The notes beneath the pieces were generated by a model. That model ran no database searches. It was not told the origin of the DNA and saw only the letters and a program-made list of their open reading frames with translations. A stretch of 6,882 nt of DNA from Hyphomicrobiales bacterium (lineage in GTDB: Bacteria > Pseudomonadota > Alphaproteobacteria > Rhizobiales > JAUVMS01), in the NCBI GenBank assembly GCA_030600135.1, contig JAUVMS010000182.1, positions 1-6,882 on the forward strand. Reading direction: 5' to 3'. Of the stretch, positions 1-5,607 are shown piece after piece (the stretch's first letter is position 1; the number at the start of each line of letters is the position of its first letter). The translations under genes and the position numbers were made by a program.

Positions 1-56
1 AGTTTTTTGTTCTTCTCCCGAACAGTTTTGATTGGCGGAGCAATGACCAAGCATGA
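1..56 (+). CDS. C-terminal end of a probable MltA-like lytic murein transglycosylase (partial)
   Basis: This is the 3' end of a gene that starts outside the window. Reading from base 3 gives 17 residues (FFVLLPNSFDWRSNDQA) and a TGA stop at 54-56. The FFVLLP stretch resembles the end of the 3D domain in alphaproteobacterial MltA proteins, which usually finish with a phenylalanine-valine-leucine-leucine-proline type strand. MltA is a periplasmic or outer-membrane enzyme that cleaves the glycan strands of peptidoglycan. The stop overlaps the next gene's ATG as ATGA, so the two are probably co-transcribed. The identification rests on a very short tail plus the remembered MltA-Smr gene order in Rhizobiales. 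The other two frames also end nearby, at 29-31 and 85-87, but look less like a protein end. Confidence 0.6.
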   Translation, partial: FFVLLPNSFDWRSNDQA

Positions 57-697
57 CTGCCGGGAAGCCGCCGAGACGCACGCGTGAGCGAGTACGGGAC
101 TTGACCAAGGAGGAGGCACAGCTCTGGTCGAAGGTCACCGACGGTGTCGCACCGCTCGAGCAGGGTAGGCGGCAAGAAACTCCTTCCGCTAAGGATGAGA
201 CGAGGGCGGACCACACGAAATCATCGCAGCAAGCAGGTGCGGGTCAATCGGCCAGCCACGACCTGAAGAGCAAGGAATTTGATCGAGAGCCCGTCCGCGA
301 TGCGCCATCAAATCATGCGTCCTTCGATCGTCGCGCTGCCCGCCAACTTGCGTCAGGACGACGGGACATCGAAGCGGTTCTTGATCTGCATGGGTTGCGC
401 CAGCGAGAGGCGCACAGGGCGCTCATGAGCTTCTTGGCCAGCGCCCAACACCGGGGGTATCGCTATGTCAAGGTGATCACCGGAAAGGGCAGGCCGCGGG
501 AGTTGGACGTGTCATTTGACGACGATGGCGAGCGCGGCGTGCTGAAGCGGATGGTGCCGGCGTGGCTTGGCGAACCGGCATTGCGTGCCTTGGTGGTCAG
601 CTACACATCGGCGGGGCGAGGCCATGGTGGCGAGGGCGCGCTCTATGTACAGGTGCGCCGTGCTCGGCAAAAGTCGGGAAAATCCTCTAAAGGATGA
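53..697 (+). CDS. Smr (MutS2 C-terminal-like) domain protein
   Basis: This is a 214-residue soluble protein with a C-terminal Smr domain. Residues 1-20 are basic, residues 30-105 are polar, low-complexity and probably disordered, and the Smr domain covers about 108-205. The domain shows its signature elements: LDLHG at 110-114, a TGKG turn at 143-146 (HGKG in many homologues), and a final GALYVQVRR strand at 195-203. Smr domains are known as DNA or RNA nicking endonuclease modules in MutS2 and in stand-alone proteins. The role of this short alphaproteobacterial form is not established. The start ATG overlaps the upstream stop (ATGA), and a weak GGAG lies at 37-40. An ATG at 43 is out of frame. 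The 3' end runs 11 bp into the convergent hslU gene. Confidence 0.9.
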   Translation: MTAGKPPRRTRERVRDLTKEEAQLWSKVTDGVAPLEQGRRQETPSAKDETRADHTKSSQQAGAGQSASHDLKSKEFDREPVRDAPSNHASFDRRAARQLASGRRDIEAVLDLHGLRQREAHRALMSFLASAQHRGYRYVKVITGKGRPRELDVSFDDDGERGVLKRMVPAWLGEPALRALVVSYTSAGRGHGGEGALYVQVRRARQKSGKSSKG

Positions 698-1994
698 ACT
701 TGGAAAGATCGGCATTCTTTGCAAGGTCGCCGATATGCTCGTCGACATAAGCTTTGTCGATGATCACCGAATCGCCGGATCGATCCGCGGCTTCGAAACT
801 CACTGTGTCGAGGACGCGCTCCATCACGGTCATAAGTCGCCGCGCGCCGATGTTTTCGACGTTTGAATTCACTTCAACGGCAATATCGGCCAGGGCATCG
901 ATGCCATCCTCGGTGAACTGCAAACTCAGGCCCTCGGTCGACATCAAGGCGATGTACTGCTTGATGAGGCTGGCCTTTGGCTCGGTCAGGATGCGTTTGA
1001 AATCATCCTTCGTCAGGGCCCGCAATTCCACCCGGATGGGCAAACGACCCTGTAGCTCCGGCAGCAAATCCGAAGGCTTGGAAACGTGGAAGGCACCGGA
1101 AGCGATAAATAAGATGTGATCGGTATTGACTGGACCATACTTGGTGCCGACGGTCGTGCCTTCGATCAGCGGTAGGAGATCGCGTTGTACGCCCTCGCGG
1201 CTCACATCTCCGCCAATGCGCTCCGAGCGGGCGCAAATCTTGTCGATCTCGTCGAGGAAGACAATGCCGTTATTCTCCACGTTGCTGATTGCCTCCTGGA
1301 CGATTTGATCATCGTCGACAAGTTTGTCCGATTCCTCGGCGATCAAATACTCGTGGCTTTCGCGCACGGACATGCGGCGCTGTTTGGTGCGCTGACCGAA
1401 GGTCTTGCCGAGAATGTCGTTGAGGTTGATCATGCCGACTTGCGAGCCGGGCATGCCGGGGATCTCGAAGCCGGGCATCATGGAACTGGTGTCGGCCACT
1501 TCGACGTTCACCTCGCGGTCGTCTAGTTCGCCGTCTCGTAGCTTCTTGCGAAAACTGTCCCGGGTTTCCTTGCGTGCCTCCGGGCCGACGAGGGCGTCAA
1601 GCACGCGTTCTTCGGCATTCAACTGAGCTTGCGCACTGACATTCTTGCGTTTGCTGACGCGGACCAACGAGATGCCTGTTTCGACCAAGTCACGGACGAT
1701 TTGATCAACATCGCGGCCGACGTAGCCGACCTCGGTGAACTTCGTGGCTTCGATCTTGATGAATGGGGCATGCGCGAGCTTGGCGAGCCGGCGCGAGATT
1801 TCGGTTTTTCCGACGCCTGTCGGACCGATCATGAGGATGTTTTTGGGCAGGACCTCGTCGCGCATATCCTCTTCGAGCTGCTGGCGGCGCCAACGATTAC
1901 GCAGGGCGATGGCGACGGCTCGCTTGGCGTCATTTTGGCCGATGATGTAGCGGTCGAGCTCTGAAACGATCTCGCGGGGAGAGAAGTTGGTCAT
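687..1994 (-). CDS. hslU: HslU (ClpY), ATPase subunit of the HslUV protease
   Basis: HslU is the AAA+ unfoldase that feeds substrates into the HslV peptidase in the cytoplasm. The 435-residue protein begins MTNFSPREIV and ends with the family C-terminus DLSKFIL, which inserts into HslV to activate it. Visible motifs are Walker A GPTGVGKT at 57-64, the pore loop GYVGRD at 90-95, the intermediate (I) domain at about 105-235, Walker B IVFLDEIDK at 244-252, sensor 1 around FIASGAF 296-302 and sensor 2 GARR at 383-386. The frame stays open another 75 codons upstream, but that part lies inside hslV and has no HslU character, so the ATG at 1994 was chosen. A GAGG lies 14 nt before it, longer than ideal. 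The gene follows hslV after 52 nt in the same operon. Its TAG end overlaps the convergent Smr gene. Confidence 0.97.
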   Translation of the reverse strand: MTNFSPREIVSELDRYIIGQNDAKRAVAIALRNRWRRQQLEEDMRDEVLPKNILMIGPTGVGKTEISRRLAKLAHAPFIKIEATKFTEVGYVGRDVDQIVRDLVETGISLVRVSKRKNVSAQAQLNAEERVLDALVGPEARKETRDSFRKKLRDGELDDREVNVEVADTSSMMPGFEIPGMPGSQVGMINLNDILGKTFGQRTKQRRMSVRESHEYLIAEESDKLVDDDQIVQEAISNVENNGIVFLDEIDKICARSERIGGDVSREGVQRDLLPLIEGTTVGTKYGPVNTDHILFIASGAFHVSKPSDLLPELQGRLPIRVELRALTKDDFKRILTEPKASLIKQYIALMSTEGLSLQFTEDGIDALADIAVEVNSNVENIGARRLMTVMERVLDTVSFEAADRSGDSVIIDKAYVDEHIGDLAKNADLSKFIL

Positions 1995-2046
1995 TCTATC
2001 GTGTCGATCCTCATTGGGCTCGAAAGCTTTAGCTGCGAAGCGTAAA

Positions 2047-2619
2047 CTACCGATCGCTCGCCAGCGACTCAACGATGAGATTGTCGTTGGTGTAAACGCA
2101 AATCTCGGACGCAACCGCCATCGCGCGTCTGACGATTGCCTCGGCTTCGAAGTCGGTATCGAGCAGGGCACGTGCGGCTGCCAGCGCGTAGTTGCCGCCT
2201 GAGCCGATGCCCATGACATCGTTTTCAGGCTCGAGCACGTCTCCGGTGCCGGTGAGAACGAGCGTGCTCGCTTTGTCGGCCACCAGCATCATCGCCTCGA
2301 GCCGCCTTAGGTAACGGTCGGTGCGCCAATCCTTGGCAAGCTCGACGCAAGAGCGAACCAGCTGGTCGGGATACTGCTCAAGCTTGGATTCGAGCCGCTC
2401 GAAAAGGGTGAAAGCGTCGGCCGTGGCGCCGGCAAAGCCGGCGATCACGTTGCCGTTGCCGAGTGAGCGGACTTTCTTGGCATTGGATTTGATGACTGTT
2501 TGGCCGAGGCTGACTTGGCCATCGCCGGCGATGACGACCTTGCCGGCCTTGCGGACCGTCAAAATCGTCGTGGCATGCCACGGATCGTTTGTGGTGGTTG
2601 AAATGGTGTGTTGCTGCAT
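2047..2619 (-). CDS. hslV: HslV (ClpQ), peptidase subunit of the HslUV protease
   Basis: HslV is the threonine peptidase that forms a double hexamer capped by HslU. From the chosen ATG the protein has 190 residues. The mature N-terminus is predicted at T17 in the context WHA-TTIL, so a 16-residue propeptide would be removed. Counting from that threonine, D17 in GDGQVSLGQT and K33 fall where the family expects active-site partners, and the IGSGGNYA loop is also present. Alphaproteobacterial HslV often has such a propeptide ending in WHG or WHA; enterobacterial HslV loses only Met. An in-frame ATG at 2640 would add 7 residues (MPTELEQ). I prefer 2619 because a heat-shock promoter candidate has its -10 over the 2640 codon, and a weak GAG lies 9 nt before 2619. 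Function is certain; the start is moderately supported. Confidence 0.95.
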   Translation of the reverse strand: MQQHTISTTTNDPWHATTILTVRKAGKVVIAGDGQVSLGQTVIKSNAKKVRSLGNGNVIAGFAGATADAFTLFERLESKLEQYPDQLVRSCVELAKDWRTDRYLRRLEAMMLVADKASTLVLTGTGDVLEPENDVMGIGSGGNYALAAARALLDTDFEAEAIVRRAMAVASEICVYTNDNLIVESLASDR

Positions 2620-2639
2620 TTGTTCTAACTCGGTCGGCA

Positions 2640-2667
2640 TATTGGCGTGCGCCGGCCATCTTTCAAG
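2640..2667 (-). promoter_or_regulatory. candidate heat-shock (sigma-32/RpoH) promoter of hslVU
   Basis: On the minus strand, CTTGAAA at 2667-2661 is an exact match to the sigma-32 -35 element. After 13 nt comes CGCCAATA (2647-2640), a partial match to the CCCCATNT -10 element. Transcription would begin near 2633, downstream of the first in-frame ATG (2640) and about 14 nt before the ATG at 2619. HslVU is a classic heat-shock operon in proteobacteria, which supports the call. The -10 is imperfect and the start site is inferred. Confidence 0.5.
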
Positions 2668-2751
2668 AGCAGGTGAGGACGTGAGTCTGTCGTGTGGCGC
2701 TTCACTGCGTCAGCTGGTAGACCCTTGATATCGATTGAGCAACCGACAATT

Positions 2752-2756
2752 GGGAG
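2752..2756 (+). promoter_or_regulatory. Shine-Dalgarno sequence that fixes the hisB start
   Basis: GGGAG lies 8 nt before the TTG at 2765, a good ribosome-binding distance. The other in-frame TTG codons, at 2735 and 2750, have no such site, and no in-frame ATG exists near the N-terminus. This selects 2765 as the hisB start. Confidence 0.65.
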
Positions 2757-2764
2757 CCGCAGGC

Positions 2765-3364
2765 TTGACTGAGCGAAAAGCATCCGTAGAGCGCAAGACC
2801 AAAGAGACGCAGATCACCGCCAAGGTCAATCTGGACGGAAGCGGCGCATTTGCGGTCGAAACCGGAATTGGCTTTCTCGATCATATGCTCGAGCAGCTGG
2901 CGCGGCATTCGCTCGTGGATATCAAGCTCAAGGCGGTGGGCGATCTGCACATCGATCAGCACCACACGACAGAGGACTGCGGCATCGTGCTCGGTCAGGC
3001 GGTTGGCGAGGCACTGGGGGAGCGGCGAGGCATCACACGGTATGCGTCGGTGCACCTGCCAATGGACGAGACGATGACCCGTGTCGCCGTTGATGTGTCC
3101 GGGCGGCCCTATCTCGTCTGGGACGTCGAATTCCAGCGGCCCAAGGTCGGCGACATGGACACAGAACTCTTTCGTGAATGGTTTCACGCCTTTGCCCACA
3201 ATGCCGGAATTACGCTGCATGTCGCCAATCTCTATGGTGAGAACAATCACCACATTGCTGAGACATGTTTTAAGGGGTTGGCTCGGGCGCTACGCACGGC
3301 GGTTGCCATCGATCCACGCCAAGCGGATCGTGTTCCGTCGACAAAAGGAACCCTCAGCGGATGA
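2765..3364 (+). CDS. hisB: imidazoleglycerol-phosphate dehydratase (HisB)
   Basis: HisB dehydrates imidazole glycerol phosphate to imidazole acetol phosphate, the step after HisHF in histidine synthesis, in the cytoplasm. The 199-residue protein is the monofunctional form, without the histidinol-phosphatase domain of the enterobacterial enzyme. It shows the two half-site metal motifs HHTTED (66-71) and NNHHIAE (160-166). Other conserved blocks are GIGFLDHML (34-42), GERRGITRYA (85-94) and the C-terminal PSTKGTL (191-197). Translation most likely begins at a TTG at 2765, preceded by GGGAG; a TTG at 2735 would add 10 residues unlike the family. The gene is divergent from hslV and is the first in the visible his cluster. 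Its TGA overlaps the next ATG as ATGA, suggesting translational coupling. Confidence 0.96.
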   Translation: MTERKASVERKTKETQITAKVNLDGSGAFAVETGIGFLDHMLEQLARHSLVDIKLKAVGDLHIDQHHTTEDCGIVLGQAVGEALGERRGITRYASVHLPMDETMTRVAVDVSGRPYLVWDVEFQRPKVGDMDTELFREWFHAFAHNAGITLHVANLYGENNHHIAETCFKGLARALRTAVAIDPRQADRVPSTKGTLSG

Positions 3365-3837
3365 AGCTCTATACAGTTCACCAGCCGGATGAGAAGACCG
3401 CGGACCCTCTGGAAATTGCCGAGCGCATCGTCTTTGTGAAGGACGGCTTTGCCTGGATTGCGCTCCTAATTCCAGCGCTTTGGGCGCTTTGGAACCGCAT
3501 GTGGCTGGTATTCGTCGGCTATCTCTTGCTTGCCAGCATCGTTCAGTCGGGCCTTATGGCGCTCGGCTCGAGCACTGAAACGATTGCGGCTGTCACGGTC
3601 CTCATCAATCTGCTGTTTGCACTGGAGGCCAACAACTTGCGACGGTGGACGTTGGAGCGAAAGGGTTTCACCGAGATTGGTGCCGTCGCCGGACGGTCGT
3701 GGGAGGAGTGCGAAGCACGGTTCTTCGCCAACTGGGTCGAGGCGCAATCGGGGCAATTTGGATCGTCAAGCAGACCTAGCGCGGTGACGTCAACCCCAAC
3801 CGCGGTTCCGACCGTTGGGATCGTCGGGCGGGCTTAG
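3361..3837 (+). CDS. DUF2628-family small integral membrane protein
   Basis: This 158-residue protein begins MKLYTVHQP, typical of DUF2628 proteins recalled from alphaproteobacteria. Three hydrophobic segments are visible at about 29-44, 46-67 and 73-91. They are followed by a cytoplasmic-looking part with a conserved-type WTLERKGF (96-103) and RSWEECEARFFANW (112-125), then a serine, threonine, proline and valine rich tail from about 135 that looks disordered. No signal peptide or catalytic motif is seen, and the function is unknown. It overlaps hisB by ATGA and sits 33 nt before hisH, so it is expected to be co-expressed with histidine genes. I recall the same position between hisB and hisH in other Rhizobiales, which would make the link conserved, but no role in the pathway has been shown to my knowledge. 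An AAGGAA lies 10 nt before the start. Confidence 0.85.
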   Translation: MKLYTVHQPDEKTADPLEIAERIVFVKDGFAWIALLIPALWALWNRMWLVFVGYLLLASIVQSGLMALGSSTETIAAVTVLINLLFALEANNLRRWTLERKGFTEIGAVAGRSWEECEARFFANWVEAQSGQFGSSSRPSAVTSTPTAVPTVGIVGRA

Positions 3838-3870
3838 GCTACGTCGACGTTCATCGCACGAGGCGGCCCA

Positions 3871-4524
3871 ATGCAACGCATTACCATCGTCGACTACGGA
3901 TCCGGCAATCTGCACTCGGCCGCCAAGGCATTCGAGCGGGCCGCCAGGGAACGCGAAATCACCGCTGAGGTCGTCGTCAGCGGGCGGCCCGAGGACGTCG
4001 CCTCGGCAGACCGGATCGTGTTGCCGGGAGTTGGCGCGTTTGCCGACTGCCGGGCTGGTCTTGATGCGGTCGAGGGGCTACGTGACGCCTTGTACGATGG
4101 CGTATGGAAAAAGGGGCGGCCGTTCCTTGGGATATGTGTCGGTATGCAACTGATGGCGGATCGCGGTCTTGAGCACGGTCCGACAGACGGCTTGGGCTGG
4201 GTCCCAGGTGAGGTTAGAGCCATCGAACCGACGGATCCGGCGCTCAAAATTCCGCATATGGGCTGGAATACGCTCAATGTGGTCAATGCCCACCCGCTGC
4301 TCGACGGAATTGAAACCGGTTCCGACGGCTGGCACGCCTATTTCGTGCATTCCTATCACCTGGCGGCGGGGGAGCGAGCCCAACTGGTGGCCGAGACGGA
4401 TTATGGGGGGCCGGTGACGGCGATCGTCGCCAGGGACAACATGATCGGCACCCAGTTTCATCCGGAAAAGAGCCAGCGGCTTGGCCTGAAGCTGATCACC
4501 AACTTCTTGTGCTGGTCTCCCTAG
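3871..4524 (+). CDS. hisH: imidazole glycerol phosphate synthase, glutamine amidotransferase subunit (HisH)
   Basis: HisH hydrolyses glutamine and passes ammonia to HisF, which closes the imidazole ring. The 217-residue protein is a class I (triad) glutamine amidotransferase. The nucleophile is C89 in the elbow LGICVGMQ (86-93), and the other triad residues are H197 and E199 in GTQFHPEKS. The N-terminal IVDYGSGNLHS (6-16), the oxyanion-region LPGVGAF (51-57), PHMGWN (128-133) and YFVHSYH (157-163) are standard HisH blocks. GAGG at 3860-3863, 7 nt before the ATG, supports the start. The TAG stop at 4522-4524 lies inside a CTAG palindrome that also holds the stop of the gene on the opposite strand. 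In many relatives hisA follows directly; here it is separated by that antisense gene. Confidence 0.97.
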   Translation: MQRITIVDYGSGNLHSAAKAFERAAREREITAEVVVSGRPEDVASADRIVLPGVGAFADCRAGLDAVEGLRDALYDGVWKKGRPFLGICVGMQLMADRGLEHGPTDGLGWVPGEVRAIEPTDPALKIPHMGWNTLNVVNAHPLLDGIETGSDGWHAYFVHSYHLAAGERAQLVAETDYGGPVTAIVARDNMIGTQFHPEKSQRLGLKLITNFLCWSP

Positions 4525-4808
4525 TGGTCATCTGCATTGTCCTCAAACAGGTCCAGCTGGCCCGGGATGCTCCAGCGCCGGCGTTGGCGGTGCTCAGCGA
4601 AGTCCGTGTCAGCAAGACGCTGCGGAAACAGGGCGCGGTATATGCGCTTGGCCTCGGCGAAGCTCTGTGGGTGCCGCCGCAGCATCCAGACTTCGTAGAG
4701 ACGGCGACTGTCGACATCGAAGCGGCGCGCAAGTCGGCGTGTCGGCACACCGAGCCAGCGGCCGATCCAGACCACGACGGCATCGTCAAATGTCAACTGG
4801 CGCCGCAT
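4521..4808 (-). CDS. small hypothetical protein with a possible helix-turn-helix, antisense between hisH and hisA
   Basis: This 95-residue basic protein starts MRRQLTFDDAVVVWIG and ends LDLFEDNADDH. I do not recognise a named family. Residues about 18-45 (LGVPTRRLARRF then DVDSRRLYEVW) read like a helix-turn-helix, in the style of short Rhizobiales proteins that begin with LTFDDA. DNA binding is therefore a guess. Codon use is strongly biased to G or C at the third position on this strand, as in the neighbouring genes, which supports a real gene. The ATG at 4808 has GAGG 5 nt before it. The frame is open further upstream to 5306, but that part is antisense to hisA and was left out. Its TAG stop shares the CTAG at 4521-4524 with the hisH stop. 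It is divergent from hisA across 64 nt. Confidence 0.7.
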   Translation of the reverse strand: MRRQLTFDDAVVVWIGRWLGVPTRRLARRFDVDSRRLYEVWMLRRHPQSFAEAKRIYRALFPQRLADTDFAEHRQRRRWSIPGQLDLFEDNADDH

Positions 4809-4872
4809 TGAAGCCTCTGACCACGCCGGGCCGGGGATGACAGCCTCGCTCAACCATGGCAAAACGCGGCCC

Positions 4873-5607
4873 ATGATCCTCTTTCCCGCCATCGACCTCA
4901 AGGACGGGCAGTGCGTGCGTCTACGCCAAGGCGAGATGGACGCCGCCACCGTGTTCAACGACGACCCAGCACAGCAAGCGGCGAGCTTTGCAGCAGACGG
5001 GTTTTCGTGGCTGCATATCGTCGATTTGAACGGTGCATTCGAGGGCCGGCCCGTAAACGCCGCCGCCGTAGAGGCGATTCTGGATGCGATTTCGATACCG
5101 GCACAGCTCGGTGGCGGGATCCGAAACTTGCAGACGATTGAGGTTTGGCTCGACAAGGGCATCCGTCGGGTGATCCTCGGAACCGTCGCGGTGCGCGATC
5201 CCGATCTGGTGCGTGAGGCTTGCCGCGTGTTTCCTGGACGGGTGGCGGTCGGAATCGATGCCAGGCAAGGCAAGGTGGCAATCGAAGGGTGGGCCGAGGT
5301 CAGCACATTGACGGCGATCGATCTTGCTCGGCGGTTCGAGGATGTCGGTGTGGCGGCGATCGTTTATACCGATATTGATCGCGATGGCGTGCTCAGGGGG
5401 CTCAACCTTGAAGCGACGATCGAGCTGGCACGCGCCGTCTCGATCCCTGTCATTGCATCCGGTGGGTTTGCCTCAATCGACGATGTGAAGCAATTGATGC
5501 AGCCCGAATACGCGATGCTTGAAGGCGCGATTGCTGGGCGAGCGCTTTACGACGGGCGGCTCGATGTGGGCCAGGCGTTGCGGGTGTTAACTGGGGAGCC
5601 GACGTGA
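4873..5607 (+). CDS. hisA: HisA, phosphoribosylformimino-5-aminoimidazole carboxamide ribotide (ProFAR) isomerase
   Basis: HisA converts ProFAR to PRFAR by an Amadori rearrangement, supplying the substrate of HisHF. The 244-residue protein is a complete (beta-alpha)8 barrel. The catalytic aspartates are D8 in FPAIDLKDG and D130 in VGIDARQG. Phosphate-binding loops are visible as GGGIR (80-84) and SGGFAS (196-201), and YTDIDRDG spans 165-172. The ATG at 4873 gives the usual MILFPAIDL start. An in-frame ATG at 4837 would add 12 residues of no family character. Neither start has a good ribosome-binding site. The weak inverted arms CATGG and CCATG (4855-4859, 4871-4875) lie at the start codon. 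The TGA stop overlaps the next gene's GTG start (GTGA), so downstream translation is likely coupled. Confidence 0.96.
   Translation: MILFPAIDLKDGQCVRLRQGEMDAATVFNDDPAQQAASFAADGFSWLHIVDLNGAFEGRPVNAAAVEAILDAISIPAQLGGGIRNLQTIEVWLDKGIRRVILGTVAVRDPDLVREACRVFPGRVAVGIDARQGKVAIEGWAEVSTLTAIDLARRFEDVGVAAIVYTDIDRDGVLRGLNLEATIELARAVSIPVIASGGFASIDDVKQLMQPEYAMLEGAIAGRALYDGRLDVGQALRVLTGEPT

Noticed and set aside
1995..2219. 75-codon in-frame N-terminal extension of hslU
   Set aside because: It lies inside hslV in another frame, has no HslU similarity, and the family start MTNFSPREIV occurs at 1994.
2701..2731. Possible housekeeping promoter for hisB (TTCACT, then TTGATA after 18 nt)
   Set aside because: Only 4 of 6 and 3 of 6 consensus bases match, which is not enough to call in this composition, although a hisB promoter is expected in this divergent spacer.
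2702..3253. 183-codon minus-strand open frame opposite hisB
   Set aside because: It is the antisense shadow of hisB, whose metal-binding motifs are clear.
3838..3870. Possible terminator or attenuator between the DUF2628 gene and hisH
   Set aside because: The 33 nt hold no strong hairpin followed by T residues and no histidine-rich leader peptide; only the hisH ribosome-binding site is seen.
4509..4811. 100-codon plus-strand frame opposite the small antisense gene
   Set aside because: Its start lies within hisH, it has no recognisable motif, and the minus-strand frame has the better codon bias and start signals.
4809..5306. Upstream part of the long minus-strand frame continuing from the small gene
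   Set aside because: It is antisense to the unmistakable hisA coding sequence and has no ribosome-binding site or recognisable protein character; the gene is better started at 4808.
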